From Methanoregula sp. (lineage in GTDB: Archaea > Halobacteriota > Methanomicrobia > Methanomicrobiales > Methanospirillaceae), in NCBI GenBank assembly GCA_028679075.1, contig JAJRCF010000028.1:1-34817 (forward strand): DNA of 34,817 bases, written 5' to 3'. The stretch's first letter is position 1. Each line of letters begins with the position of its first letter. The notes beneath the pieces were generated by a model. It worked only from the letters and a program-made list of their open reading frames with translations, ran no database searches and was not told the origin of the DNA. This document shows positions 16,027-24,079 of this stretch, piece by piece. A program made the translations under genes and the position numbers.

Positions 16027-16748
16027 TCTTCATGCCCCCATTTTGCAACTGCGGATGTCTGTTTCCCAACCATGTAGATGTAAGGTGCGATCGTGTCGAA
16101 CTTTACTCCCGTCTTCTCATCCTGGAGGATGATCTTGTTCGGGACGGAGCCTGGCATCTTGATGATCTCAAGAATCCGGGCGACATTACCGGAGTGCTTC
16201 CCGCCGATAATCATGGCCATGTTGCCTGCCTCGAACGGGAAGTGGTTGAGGATCTTGAACCGGGTCTCGGATTCGATGGATACCTCGACAGAGTCACCGG
16301 GTTTGTAGGTGTTGTCCGCGAGGATGTTGGCACCGTCACGGAGGTTCAGCTGAACCTTGCCACCGGTAATGGTCGTCTTGTTCTTGATCTTGACGAGACG
16401 GCTCTTTGCGGCCTCGGCGTCGATCTCAACCGAGATATGCCGGCCATTCTTGTCGCGCAGGATGCGGTAATACTTGTTGATCTTCGGCATAGCGATGATG
16501 TCGAAAATACCAACACCCATCTTGGGATCCCGGCACGGCCTTCCATTGACGATGACATCTTTCTGGCCGAGGATCTGCTTGACCTCTTTTAAGTTCCGTG
16601 CATAGTTCATGTGGTCACGGAGCCAGACGGCAATCGGCATCGCGTTCGCATTGTGCGGGCCGGGTGCGGTCTTCGTGATGAACTTCGTGGTCTTCTTTGC
16701 AATGTGCCACGAGTCCGGGGCGTTTAATCGCTTCAGGTGGTCTGACAT
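16023..16748 (-). CDS. rps4e: Small ribosomal subunit protein eS4
   Basis: Archaeal/eukaryotic 30S protein eS4, 241 residues. The N-terminal arm [33 protein letters not shown] is followed by an S4-type RNA-binding region ([28 protein letters not shown]). A central S4e domain and a C-terminal KOW domain come next ([21 protein letters not shown]). Not related to bacterial S4. The ATG overlaps the rpl24 stop (TAATG), with GGAGG upstream inside rpl24. Confidence 0.96.
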   Translation of the reverse strand: MSDHLKRLNAPDSWHIAKKTTKFITKTAPGPHNANAMPIAVWLRDHMNYARNLKEVKQILGQKDVIVNGRPCRDPKMGVGIFDIIAMPKINKYYRILRDKNGRHISVEIDAEAAKSRLVKIKNKTTITGGKVQLNLRDGANILADNTYKPGDSVEVSIESETRFKILNHFPFEAGNMAMIIGGKHSGNVARILEIIKMPGSVPNKIILQDEKTGVKFDTIAPYIYMVGKQTSAVAKWGHEE

Positions 16749-17113
16749 TATTCCGCCTCCCCGAGTTTTGCCACGCGGCGCTTGTCATCGAGCTTGAGCT
16801 TTGTCAGCTTGACGTTCGAGGGATCAATTGCCCGGGGCACTTCGGTTCCGTCGGCCTTTGTTGAAGAAACACCGTGGACGACAATCTTTGACTTGCCGGT
16901 GTCGACTGCATCAACAACGCCTTCGCTGCCAACGAAATCCCCGCGGGTAACCTTGACCGTGTCACCCTTGACAACGCGCAGCGTCTTCTTCTTGTATTTC
17001 TCTTTCAGGTCATCTGAAAGGGGTGCGTTGAGGAACTTGGTCCTCGCGTGAGAGGGTGCGTTGTAGCGTGCCTTTCTCTGTTTTCTTGGCTGTTCGCTTT
17101 CAATTCTTACCAT
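16748..17113 (-). CDS. rpl24: Large ribosomal subunit protein uL24
   Basis: 50S protein uL24, 121 residues, one of the first proteins to bind 23S rRNA during assembly. The archaeal N-terminal extension RIESEQPRKQRKARYNAPSHAR precedes the KOW motif (VVKGDTVKVTRGDFVGSEGVVDAVDTGKSKIVVHGV). GAGGTG at the rpl14 stop is 5 nt before the ATG at 17113. One-nucleotide overlap with rps4e downstream. Normal length for the group. Confidence 0.96.
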   Translation of the reverse strand: MVRIESEQPRKQRKARYNAPSHARTKFLNAPLSDDLKEKYKKKTLRVVKGDTVKVTRGDFVGSEGVVDAVDTGKSKIVVHGVSSTKADGTEVPRAIDPSNVKLTKLKLDDKRRVAKLGEAE

Positions 17114-17122
17114 GTACCCACC

Positions 17123-17521
17123 TCATACGATGATCGTTGCCATGGAACCGAGCTTCGGGTAGCGCTCCGCAACTTCGCGGGCTACGGGTCCCTTGATCTC
17201 GGTACCTTTCGGCTCGTTCTTCTCATCCACGACAACAACAGCGTTGTCATCGAAGGATACCCGCATGCCGCTTGGCCTGCGCATCTCCTTCTTCGCGCGG
17301 ATGACGACTGCACGCACCAGCTTGCGGCGCATATCGGGAGTGCCTTTCTGGACACTCGCCGTGCAAAGGTCCCCGAGGCCCAGCTTGGGCTGACGACGCC
17401 TGACACCGTGGTAACCGAAGACAGAGATGATCTGTACTGTCCTGGCACCGGTATTGTCGGCGCATATAAGCCTCGTCCCCGTTGCAAGAGACCTCGGTGT
17501 CTTGGACTGCATTGCCTTCAT
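17123..17521 (-). CDS. rpl14: Large ribosomal subunit protein uL14
   Basis: 50S protein uL14, 132 residues, at the subunit interface (bridge B8) and binding site of anti-association factors. The conserved body [34 protein letters not shown] and [33 protein letters not shown] is complete. The start at 17521 is set by an ATGA overlap with the rps17 stop and by GAGGTG located 8 nt upstream inside rps17. A longer open frame upstream has no family similarity. Confidence 0.96.
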   Translation of the reverse strand: MKAMQSKTPRSLATGTRLICADNTGARTVQIISVFGYHGVRRRQPKLGLGDLCTASVQKGTPDMRRKLVRAVVIRAKKEMRRPSGMRVSFDDNAVVVVDEKNEPKGTEIKGPVAREVAERYPKLGSMATIIV

Positions 17522-17844
17522 GGCTTCTGCACCTCGACAACAACGAAAGTCGTGCTCTTCGACAGCGGTCTGCATTCGGCGATCTTCACCATGTCACCAA
17601 CTTTTGCCTGTATGCAGGGGGGGTTGTGGGCATGGAGTTTCGAACTCCGTTTCTCGTACCGCTTGTACTTACGGACGTAGTGCATGTAATTCCGTGCAAC
17701 CACGACCGTACCCATCATACGATCGCTCACGACTTTGCCGGTGATCACCTGGCCACGCACCGGTAAAGTGCCGTGAAACGGACAGTTAACATCCTTGCAC
17801 ACTTCCTGGGGTGCCTGGACGTTCAATCCAATGTTTTGTGCCAT
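17518..17844 (-). CDS. rps17: Small ribosomal subunit protein uS17
   Basis: 30S protein uS17, 108 residues, an OB-fold protein binding the 5' domain of 16S rRNA. The archaeal N-terminus [32 protein letters not shown] contains two cysteines and a histidine. The core [42 protein letters not shown] is strongly conserved. The start overlaps the rnp1 stop (TAATG). Downstream it overlaps rpl14 by 4 nt. Confidence 0.96.
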   Translation of the reverse strand: MAQNIGLNVQAPQEVCKDVNCPFHGTLPVRGQVITGKVVSDRMMGTVVVARNYMHYVRKYKRYEKRSSKLHAHNPPCIQAKVGDMVKIAECRPLSKSTTFVVVEVQKP

Positions 17845-18128
17845 TATTGTATCCTCTTCTTTTCGTGCAGGTTGATCCTTTTCTCAGGAGCCAGAACCAT
17901 CACGGATCCGTCTATCTCAACAAGTTCCCTGCCGGGAAGGCGCACCTGGAATGTGCTGTACATCTTGGGGATACGCCGGACCCCCGTGGGGGTCTCGATC
18001 ACCAGCAGGTTCTTTGTCTCATCGATGATACGGCCGGAAAGCCCTCTCTGCTTTGGATTTGCAGCTCCCGATACCAGAATGTCCAGCCCGATCAGTTCAT
18101 GACGGAGGACATTCTGGGAACAGATCAT
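17844..18128 (-). CDS. rnp1: Ribonuclease P protein component 1 (Rpp29/Pop4)
   Basis: Protein subunit of archaeal RNase P, which removes the 5' leader of tRNA precursors; Rpp29 works with Rpp21 on the specificity domain of the RNA. The 94-residue protein has an Sm-like barrel with [39 protein letters not shown] and ends RVRLP...KRIQ-type basic strands. The start ATG 18128 overlaps the rpl29 stop as ATGA and has AGGAGA 6 nt upstream inside rpl29. Location between rpl29 and rps17 is the standard archaeal position. A sui1-like gene, often found next to it, is absent here. Confidence 0.92.
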   Translation of the reverse strand: MICSQNVLRHELIGLDILVSGAANPKQRGLSGRIIDETKNLLVIETPTGVRRIPKMYSTFQVRLPGRELVEIDGSVMVLAPEKRINLHEKKRIQ

Positions 18129-18328
18129 GCAGTTCTCCTGCGGTTCTGCTCGGTCATCATGCGGGCAATGGTTCGCCGGAGTTCGCGGATATGTCCGGGA
18201 TTCTCGGTGGCGCCGCCGGCACTGACCTTGCCATAATGCTGGACGAGCTCCATCCGGAGTTTTCCCATATTTTCCTGCAGTTCCACATCGGAGAGCTGCT
18301 GGACATCCTTGGCTCTGAATATTGCCAT
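18125..18328 (-). CDS. rpl29: Large ribosomal subunit protein uL29
   Basis: 50S protein uL29, 67 residues, a two-helix hairpin near the peptide exit where SRP and chaperones dock. The sequence MAIFRAKDVQQLSDVELQENMGKLRMELVQHYG and IRELRRTIARMMTEQN matches the family closely. One-nucleotide overlap with rps3 (TAATG), with GGAGG inside rps3 as ribosome binding site. Full length. Confidence 0.96.
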   Translation of the reverse strand: MAIFRAKDVQQLSDVELQENMGKLRMELVQHYGKVSAGGATENPGHIRELRRTIARMMTEQNRRRTA

Positions 18329-19023
18329 TACTGTTCCTCCGCGAATTCCTCATCCGGAAGGGCCGGTTCTTCCGGGTCAGTGTCGCCAATTGCTGTGACC
18401 GCAGTCTTCGGGGCCGGGCGCTTCTTCTCCTGTTCGATGATAGAGAAGTGGTCGGGCAGTTTTGCGCCTGCCGGGACGAGCTTTACCTGGACGCCGATGA
18501 CACCGAGTTTCTTGATCGCGACGGCATAGCCTTTCTCGACGATCGTGTTGCTCGGTTCACCACAGTGCTTGATGTACCCTTCAGTGAACTTCTGGGTACG
18601 GGCACGTGCCCCGGTCAGTTTCCCGGCGATGACGACTTCGCAGCCGAGTGCGCCGGAGTCCATGACCCTGCGCATGATGCTGGATCCTGCCTTACGGAAG
18701 TACCAGCCTCGCTCAAGAGCGTTTGCCAGCCTCTCCGCCATGATCTGGGCATTGAAACTGGGATTGGTGACCTGCTGGACCTCGATCTGCGGTGATTCAA
18801 CACCGTAGTTCTGGGCAAGGTCCAGGGTGAGCTGGTGGACCAGCTTGCCACCCTTACCGATCACAATACCCGGCTTCTCCGCGAAGATCGTGACCTGGGT
18901 CCCAAGAGGGGTCCGGGCAATATCCATACCGCCATAGCCTGCGCGTTTGAGTTCCTTTGACAGGTATTTCTCAACACGGGCTTTCCTGGCACCTTCAGCG
19001 ATGAATTTTCTCTCTACCGCCAT
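18328..19023 (-). CDS. rps3: Small ribosomal subunit protein uS3
   Basis: 30S protein uS3, 231 residues, lining the mRNA entry channel. A KH domain is visible with the GKGG loop (EKPGIVIGKGGKLVHQLT, about residues 52-69). The C-terminal domain contains GALGCEVVIAGKLTGARARTQKFTEGYIKHCGEP. The last about 30 residues are acidic (TDPEEPALPDEEFAEEQ), a variable tail. TAATG overlaps with rpl22 before and rpl29 after; AGGTGG provides the ribosome binding site. Confidence 0.97.
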   Translation of the reverse strand: MAVERKFIAEGARKARVEKYLSKELKRAGYGGMDIARTPLGTQVTIFAEKPGIVIGKGGKLVHQLTLDLAQNYGVESPQIEVQQVTNPSFNAQIMAERLANALERGWYFRKAGSSIMRRVMDSGALGCEVVIAGKLTGARARTQKFTEGYIKHCGEPSNTIVEKGYAVAIKKLGVIGVQVKLVPAGAKLPDHFSIIEQEKKRPAPKTAVTAIGDTDPEEPALPDEEFAEEQ

Positions 19024-19487
19024 TACGCCACCTCTCGGACGATGATCTCGAGGTTCACGGATTCGCGGACCTTGGGGGTTGCCCTTCCCATTGCCCGCGG
19101 GAAAAATGCCTTCTGGGCGCGTCCGCGGTTTGCAGATGCGTGGATGATCTCGAGGTTTTCCGCGTCGAGACCGATGTATTCGGCATTCTTCTTGACCGAT
19201 TCAAGGAGACGGATATATTCCTTCGATGCCTTGACCGGGTACCGGCCCGCATCCCAGTTACCGGGAAGGCCGCGCTTGTGCGCGACATTCCGGTTGAAGT
19301 GCCGGAACGGGACTGCTTTCTTCAGCTTGACGACATCATTCAGGTACGCGATTGCATCGTTCACGCGCTGGTGCTTGATGAACCCGGCAATCTCGATCGA
19401 ATGTTTTGGCGACATGTTCAGCTCATTGGCCTTTGCCTTTGCTACGTTGTCACCCTTGATTTTGTTGGAATAATCAATGCGTGCCAT
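19023..19487 (-). CDS. rpl22: Large ribosomal subunit protein uL22
   Basis: 50S protein uL22, 154 residues from the chosen start, lining the nascent-peptide tunnel with its long beta hairpin. Archaeal features: MARIDYSNKIKGDNVAKAKANELNMSPKHSIEI and the hairpin HASANRGRAQKAFFPRAMGRATPK. The start is ATG 19487 because the family begins MARI and because GTGATGG precedes it, the same arrangement as for rps19. A GTG at 19496 and ATG at 19493 are less likely starts. Confidence 0.95.
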   Translation of the reverse strand: MARIDYSNKIKGDNVAKAKANELNMSPKHSIEIAGFIKHQRVNDAIAYLNDVVKLKKAVPFRHFNRNVAHKRGLPGNWDAGRYPVKASKEYIRLLESVKKNAEYIGLDAENLEIIHASANRGRAQKAFFPRAMGRATPKVRESVNLEIIVREVA

Positions 19488-19492
19488 GTCCA

Positions 19493-19912
19493 TCACTTCA
19501 GCGGAACGTACTTGCTTCCTCTCGTTGCACCGATACCGGCGCTTCCGTGAGAAACCCTCTTGCGTGTCAGTGCGAATTCCCCGAGATAGCGGAAGACCGA
19601 CTCGGGCTGGAACTCTACCTTGACGAATTCCTTGCCGTTGTAGATCTCGATGGTCCTGCCGATCATTTCCGGCATGACAATCATTTCACGGAGGTGAGTC
19701 CGGATCTTCTCGTCGCCTGCGCGAACCTTTTCGAGTAAGGTCTCTTCACCGCGGGAGAAACCGCGGGTGATCTTGCGGCGGGGACGGGCTGGCATAAGGG
19801 GAAGGAGTTCGGAGACCCCCATCGCCTTGAGCTCGTCGATCTTGTAGCCGCGATAGGTGAACTCCTCACGCCGTCTTGGCATTCTCTTCTGTGTCTTTTT
19901 AGGTGCTGCCAT
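19493..19912 (-). CDS. rps19: Small ribosomal subunit protein uS19
   Basis: 30S head protein uS19, 139 residues; the archaeal form is longer than the bacterial protein of about 92. The N-terminal part RMPRRREEFTYRGYKIDELKAMGVSELLPLMPARPRRKI is archaeal-specific. The core FVKVEFQPESVFRYLGEFALTRKRVSHGSAGIGATRGSKYVPLK carries the conserved KRVSHG and ATR.SK motifs. GTGATGG near the rpl2 stop is the ribosome binding site, 6 nt gap. Confidence 0.96.
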   Translation of the reverse strand: MAAPKKTQKRMPRRREEFTYRGYKIDELKAMGVSELLPLMPARPRRKITRGFSRGEETLLEKVRAGDEKIRTHLREMIVMPEMIGRTIEIYNGKEFVKVEFQPESVFRYLGEFALTRKRVSHGSAGIGATRGSKYVPLK

Positions 19913-19918
19913 TACCCA

Positions 19919-20635
19919 TCACTTCCTGCTCTTACCTGTCCTGCGTGCTGCCACAGATCCCACAGTCCTGCCCGGGGATGTGCCCCGTGCGATTGTCTTC
20001 GGGCGACCGGTGTGCTGGTGACCACCGCCACCGAACGGGTGGTCGATGACGTTCATCGCGACACCACGGACGCGCGGCCAGTTGGATGCGGTGTTCTGCA
20101 TCTTGTGGTACTTGTTGCCTGCTTTCACGAACGGTTTCTCGACGCGGCCGCCTCCGGCTACAATGCCGACGGTTGCGCGGCAGCGGTGGTTGAACCATTT
20201 CGTCTTGCCGCTGGGCATCCGTACGCCGACACGGTCCTCCGACTTGTCAACAACGATTGCCTGCACACCTGATGAACGGACAAACTTGCCGCCATCGTTC
20301 GGGCGTGCCTCGATGTTGCAGATGTAGGTACCGGTCGGGATGTTCTGGAGCGTGAGCGTGTTGCCGTTCTTGACGTCCCCGCTGGATCCCCAGGTGATAA
20401 CTTCTCCGATTCCAAGCCCTTCGGTGACCAGCATGTAGACCTTTGCGCCGTCCTCAAGCTTTACGAGGGCAATCGGTGCATTGCGTGCGGGATCGTGCTC
20501 GATATCGATTACAGTCCCGGTGATCTTCTGCGTGTCGTCGCCGATGTGCTTCAGCTCAGCCTTGTACCGGTGAGAGGGGGCGCGATAGGTCGGGCCTCCC
20601 TTGCCGCGGGCTTGTGTTGTGATTCGATGTCCCAT
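19919..20635 (-). CDS. rpl2: Large ribosomal subunit protein uL2
   Basis: 50S protein uL2, 238 residues, needed for subunit association and close to the peptidyl transferase centre. The SH3-like domain and the C-terminal loop GVAMNVIDHPFGGGGHQHTGRPKTI, with the functionally important histidine, are intact. The start is ATG 20635: AGGTG (20642-20646) lies 6 nt upstream. The GTG at 20644 falls inside the ribosome binding site and is rejected. The gap to rpl23 is 9 nt. Confidence 0.96.
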   Translation of the reverse strand: MGHRITTQARGKGGPTYRAPSHRYKAELKHIGDDTQKITGTVIDIEHDPARNAPIALVKLEDGAKVYMLVTEGLGIGEVITWGSSGDVKNGNTLTLQNIPTGTYICNIEARPNDGGKFVRSSGVQAIVVDKSEDRVGVRMPSGKTKWFNHRCRATVGIVAGGGRVEKPFVKAGNKYHKMQNTASNWPRVRGVAMNVIDHPFGGGGHQHTGRPKTIARGTSPGRTVGSVAARRTGKSRK

Positions 20636-20644
20636 GTTCCCCAC

Positions 20645-20893
20645 CTACATTATGCCGAGCCGGCTGAGGATCTCCTCGGCGGCCTTGTTGTTCTCAAAGC
20701 TCACGATGGCCTTCTTCTGGCCGTGCATGTTCATGAGCGTGCGGACGCTCTTGACTTTCTGGCCGAATGACTTCTCGATCTCACGCTTGATGTCGTCCTT
20801 GGTCGCCTCACGGGTGACAAGGAACTGGAGCTTGCTCTGGTTCTCGAGGAGAACCATTGCCTTTTCCGTTACAAACGGGTATTTAAGGGTCAT
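20645..20893 (-). CDS. rpl23: Large ribosomal subunit protein uL23
   Basis: 50S protein uL23, 82 residues, at the tunnel exit, where SRP54 and the Sec complex bind. The whole protein matches the archaeal family: MTLKYPFVTEKAMVLLENQSKLQFLVTREATKDDIK, ending AAEEILSRLGIM. The ATG follows the rpl4 stop with no gap (TAAATG), so translation is coupled; GGAGGGAAGG in rpl4 provides the ribosome binding site. Confidence 0.97.
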   Translation of the reverse strand: MTLKYPFVTEKAMVLLENQSKLQFLVTREATKDDIKREIEKSFGQKVKSVRTLMNMHGQKKAIVSFENNKAAEEILSRLGIM

Positions 20894-21640
20894 TTACCTT
20901 CCCTCCAGGCGTATAAGTGCGCCCTCAGTCCAGACCGTCAGGCGTCCTGCCAGCATACCGGGTGCGAGGTGCTCGACATTCAACTGGTCGACAGTAACTA
21001 CATCGACACCGGCAAGGTTGCGGGCTGCGAGCAGCGGTTTCTCTGCGGTGACAATCAGCAGGCTCTTCCTCTGCTTGAACCTGCGGCCACGCATCTTGCC
21101 TCGTCCTGCCTTGACCTTCTTGCTGTCCTTTGCCCGTTCGATATCATTGTAGACACCAACGGTAGTGAGTGCGGAGATGACGTCCTTGGTCTGGCCGAGC
21201 GTCTCGAACTTGTCCTCGAAAACGATGGGTACTGCGCCGTCAAAGAGGTGCCCCCGGCCCTTGATCAGTTCTGCGCTGATGCTTGCCGCGACTGCTGACC
21301 GGAATGCCTTCTGTTTCTCCTTCTGGTTGATCTCCTTTACCAGGATCTTTGCTACTTTCGGGGGGTGCGCCTCACGCCCGCCCTTTGCCTGCGGGACTTT
21401 CGCCGCGCGGGAGCCGTTCTTGAGACGGGGGACGTGGGATGAACCGCGACCGCTACCCCAGCCGACTGCAGACGAGCGGATGCCTGCAAACGGGTCGGTC
21501 CCGGGCGGCTGTCTCCGGACGCTCTGGAGTGCCATGACTGCTTTCTTGATCAGATCGGGGCGGTAGTCCTCGGAGAAGATCTCCGGAAGCTCGATGTCTT
21601 TTGTGACTCCGCCTTCAAGTGATTTAACCTGTGCTTTCAT
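20894..21640 (-). CDS. rpl4: Large ribosomal subunit protein uL4
   Basis: 50S protein uL4, 248 residues, whose extended loop forms the tunnel constriction with uL22. The loop GWGSGRGSSHVPRLKNGSRAAKVPQAKGGREAHPPK and the globular part (RSAVAASISAELIKGRGH, KSLLIVTAEKPLLAARNLAGVDVV) are typical of archaeal and eukaryotic L4. GGATGATC at the rpl3 end serves as ribosome binding site, 6-nt gap. In bacteria this protein represses its own operon; no matching leader is recognised here. Confidence 0.97.
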   Translation of the reverse strand: MKAQVKSLEGGVTKDIELPEIFSEDYRPDLIKKAVMALQSVRRQPPGTDPFAGIRSSAVGWGSGRGSSHVPRLKNGSRAAKVPQAKGGREAHPPKVAKILVKEINQKEKQKAFRSAVAASISAELIKGRGHLFDGAVPIVFEDKFETLGQTKDVISALTTVGVYNDIERAKDSKKVKAGRGKMRGRRFKQRKSLLIVTAEKPLLAARNLAGVDVVTVDQLNVEHLAPGMLAGRLTVWTEGALIRLEGR

Positions 21641-21646
21641 CTCTGA

Positions 21647-22660
21647 TCATCCCTGCTTGCTCTGGACGCTCACAAACTGGATTGTCGGCATCCTCACGAC
21701 ATGTTCACCCAGGCGGATTGCGGGCCTGATACGGATAAGCCGCTTTACCGGGCCGGGAATTGACCCCTTGATGAGCACGTACGGGTTCTTGAGTACCCCG
21801 TAGTGGAGGAATCCACCGGCGGGAGTGATCTCGCTTGCGTTCTCACTGACTTTTAAGATACGCTTGTTGAACTCAGTGCGCTGCTGGAATCCCATCTGGC
21901 CGATCTGGGGGACCTGCCACCTGACATGGTGAGGGTTCCACGGTCCAAGGGTACCGAGGTGGCGTTTCTTGCCGCCAACGGCGTGCTTGCGCTTGCGCAG
22001 GGATATACCCCAGCGCTTGACTGCTCCCTGTGTTCCCTTACCGGTAGTGATCGCAGTGATATCTGCATAGGCTCCGGTCTGGATCACGTTATTGAGGGTG
22101 ACTTCCTGTCCAAGGAGCCCCTGTGCAAACTCAAAGAGTTTCTTGAGATCTGCACCGCCGACCTTGATCTCCATGAGGTCGGGGACTTTCTTGGGTACAC
22201 CGCTGAGGGCAGCAGGCTGCGTGTAGGTGACTGCGTATATCTCGGCTACGGTTCCGGCATTGACAGCATCTGAGAATTTCTTCAGTGCTGCTTTCTGGTC
22301 ATATTCCTTGGGCAGGGTAATCCTGCGTCCAAGAACGCTGTCAAGCTGGTCTGCCCAGACTTCAGTGAATGCGTGTTTGCCGTAGGTATCCTTGCTGTAG
22401 GCACGGATCGCTGCTACTTTCATCGTGGGGACTTCGATAACAGTGACGGGGACCATGATCTCTTTTCCCTCGGTCGGACTGCTCTTGTGGTCATCCACCA
22501 TGATAACATGCGTCATACCCACTTTGTATCCGGCAAATCCCTGCAGGATCGGAGCTCCCTCTGTGGAGGCCCACGACTGGTATTTCGGGATCGGGCTCTT
22601 TGCACGCTTTCTCGGGCTGAATGCAAGAGAACCACGGCGTGGTCTGTTAATTTTTGGCAT
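21647..22660 (-). CDS. rpl3: Large ribosomal subunit protein uL3
   Basis: 50S protein uL3, 337 residues, the first gene of the cluster. Archaeal features: N-terminus [30 protein letters not shown], the central [34 protein letters not shown] finger that reaches the peptidyl transferase centre, and a C-terminal beta part. GAGGAT ends 10 nt before the ATG. Upstream are an AT-rich dyad (22704-22733) and then the structured RNA region, so the cluster is transcribed from just upstream or from the promoter of that RNA. Confidence 0.97.
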   Translation of the reverse strand: MPKINRPRRGSLAFSPRKRAKSPIPKYQSWASTEGAPILQGFAGYKVGMTHVIMVDDHKSSPTEGKEIMVPVTVIEVPTMKVAAIRAYSKDTYGKHAFTEVWADQLDSVLGRRITLPKEYDQKAALKKFSDAVNAGTVAEIYAVTYTQPAALSGVPKKVPDLMEIKVGGADLKKLFEFAQGLLGQEVTLNNVIQTGAYADITAITTGKGTQGAVKRWGISLRKRKHAVGGKKRHLGTLGPWNPHHVRWQVPQIGQMGFQQRTEFNKRILKVSENASEITPAGGFLHYGVLKNPYVLIKGSIPGPVKRLIRIRPAIRLGEHVVRMPTIQFVSVQSKQG

Positions 22661-22680
22661 GTGTTAATCCATCCTCATTT

Positions 22681-22740
22681 GCGTGTAGGTTATTCTCATT
22701 GCGACACGTTTGTGAGATTAATCCGAGACGTGTGATAACT
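22681..22740 (-). promoter_or_regulatory. Leader of the rpl3 cluster with an inverted repeat
   Basis: The bases between rpl3 and the RNA region hold an inverted repeat, ACACGT at 22704-22709 with ACGTGT at 22728-22733. The 18-nt loop contains GATTAATC. No strong TATA box is visible on the minus strand close to rpl3; GGATTAATCTC is the best weak candidate. The repeat could be an operator or a leader hairpin. Low certainty. Confidence 0.3.
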
Positions 22741-22749
22741 TCGCTTGTT

Positions 22750-23210
22750 TCAGAAGCCAACACGCGACAGGGGCGATCGACCGGTAATGGCATGCAGTGC
22801 TGACGATCCATTGGGGATCTTTTGCACTGCTGACCCCGGTCGTTTCACCCGTTATGGAGATGCGCAGGAGATATCATCTCAAGCGCTTGTGCCGGTGTGC
22901 ACCAGCATTCCTGTCTCGCGAAAGAAGATCCTGACAATAGCGCATCCACCTTATTCAAGGTGGAGGGGGCGCGTTGCACGAACGTTGGCCCTTGCGCCTG
23001 ATCAGACCCACTCTGTCAGCCTGTTGTGACGAATCACAACTCCTTCTCGGGATACCCCCGTTATTACGGGGGGTCCACCAATCGGGGTTTTCCCACGGCA
23101 TAACCGCCATTCCAGTGTCCGGAGGCAGGTTCCGCCGTTCACAGATCCGGGCATGCTCCAGACGAAGGAACATGCTGATCTGCATAGGATAACCTCATAT
23201 CGGCTTCCAT
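22750..23210 (-). ncRNA. Candidate structured non-coding RNA, about 460 nt
   Basis: No credible protein gene covers this interval, but it folds as a closed multi-branched RNA on the minus strand. Closing stem: 23209-23200 with 22760-22751 (10 bp, including three G-U pairs). Inside, in order: hairpin 23182-23142 (CAGATC, GCATG, TCC stems); hairpin 23138-23095 (ACGGC, ACC, GCC); hairpin 23072-23055 (ACGGGGG stem); hairpin 23040-23023 (GTTGTGA, loop TTCG). Then a domain closed by CTGACAG/TTGTCAG (23019-22930) containing stems 22998-22968 and 22964-22945. Then a domain closed by CGCG+ACAGG (22920-22763) containing hairpins 22906-22891, 22886-22862 and the nested 22842-22778. All unpaired-looking positions in the closing stem, in CTGACAG and in GCTGGT/ACCGGC become G-U pairs only on the minus strand. 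I see no RNase P (GGAAAGTCC, ACAGAA) or SRP (GGAAGGAG) signature. Confidence 0.6.
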
Positions 23211-23227
23211 AACTATTGCATAAAAGA

Positions 23228-23237
23228 GGATATAAAC
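23228..23237 (-). promoter_or_regulatory. TATA box in front of the structured RNA
   Basis: The minus strand reads GTTTATATCC, a good archaeal TATA element, between the tfx stop (23310) and the RNA. Transcription would start about 25 nt downstream, near 23208, which coincides with the first base of the closing stem at 23209. This agreement between promoter position and RNA end supports a separate RNA gene. Confidence 0.55.
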
Positions 23238-23309
23238 ATATGCCAGTAGTTCAGGCATTATCGGAATGGGCTCCGGGTATTGAACCAGACAATCAGAATA
23301 ATGTATGAT

Positions 23310-23714
23310 TTACACGAAATACAATTCTCCCTGATCGGTGATATAGACGATAATATCTTCACATACAACCCGGGCCTTGCAGGCCTGTGCCCGCGATTCC
23401 CTCAGGCGGTTGATGAGGGATATGGTATCGTATTTGACCTTGACATTGATCTTCTCTGCCTCCCCGAAAATAATGGCAGGGACATTGAAGAGATCTGTTC
23501 CGGAAGGGATTGTACAGAGATGAGTCGCATCGAGCGTGTAGAGAAATTCAAGGGTCTCCTTTGCCCGGCGGATATTTTCCATTGCACTTTTTTCGATGGT
23601 GCAGACATTGGCTTTTGATGTGGATATGATATCCGCAATCTGCTGCTGGGTCAGCCCCTGCTTGCGGTACCTGAGTACCTCCATCTGCCGTTCAGTAAGC
23701 AGCCCGTCCTTCAT
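23310..23714 (-). CDS. Tfx-family helix-turn-helix DNA-binding protein
   Basis: The 134-residue protein begins with a sigma-factor-like helix-turn-helix: LLTERQMEVLRYRKQGLTQQQIADIISTSKANVCTIEKSAMENI (residues 5-48). This is the hallmark of Tfx proteins. Tfx of Methanothermobacter binds downstream of the fmdECB (formylmethanofuran dehydrogenase) promoter and is thought to activate it. The C-terminal about 75 residues form a ligand or dimer domain. The ATG has AAGGTG 6 nt upstream, and a TATA-like CATAAAAG lies at 23756-23763. It is divergent from mtd across 365 nt; control of mtd is a reasonable guess, not shown. Confidence 0.85.
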   Translation of the reverse strand: MKDGLLTERQMEVLRYRKQGLTQQQIADIISTSKANVCTIEKSAMENIRRAKETLEFLYTLDATHLCTIPSGTDLFNVPAIIFGEAEKINVKVKYDTISLINRLRESRAQACKARVVCEDIIVYITDQGELYFV

Positions 23715-24079
23715 AGTAACACCTTCTCAATCCGGACTTAAACACTTTTCGTTAACTTTTATGAATTCTGGCACAGTGGACGGCGGGCATTGGCAAAATT
23801 TTTAATTATTTTTGCTCTGGAGAAAACCTTTTTTGATATGACATCAGTCACTCACCCTGTTCGTACACCACGCGACCCCCCTCCACGAGTGCAACGTAAG
23901 CCCGGGAGCGCTAGCATCCCGAAAAGTTCCTGCAAGAGCAATTATTTTCAATTATATTGGGAAAAAATTTGGAAACGATGCCGGGTTTCCCCTGTTTTCC
24001 GACGAGAGAAGACAATTCAAAATGTTTATATGAATACCGGGTCATAATAACGTGTCATAACATTTTCGAGGTGAATTAG
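23715..24079. promoter_or_regulatory. Divergent intergenic region tfx-mtd
   Basis: No gene is seen in these 365 nt. The tfx side has a TATA-like CATAAAAG at 23756-23763 on the minus strand. The mtd side has TTTATAT at 24025-24031, a predicted transcription start near 24053, and the ribosome binding site GAGGTGA at 24068-24074. A direct repeat GTCATAA occurs at 24041-24047 and 24054-24060, between the TATA box and the mtd leader, a position suited to a regulator site. The middle part is AT-rich with no further structure noticed. Confidence 0.6.

Noticed and set aside
22955..23185. Open frame of 76 codons on the minus strand inside the structured RNA
   Set aside because: No family resemblance, ends in repeated prolines, no ribosome binding site, and it is fully explained by the paired RNA segments.
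22750..23210. Identification of the RNA as RNase P RNA or SRP RNA
   Set aside because: Strings such as GGGTGAAACG and GCGCAAGGGCC resemble parts of RNase P RNA, but they are in the wrong order and the universal GGAAAGTCC and ACAGAA elements are absent; no SRP helix 8 signature either. Left open for a covariance-model search.
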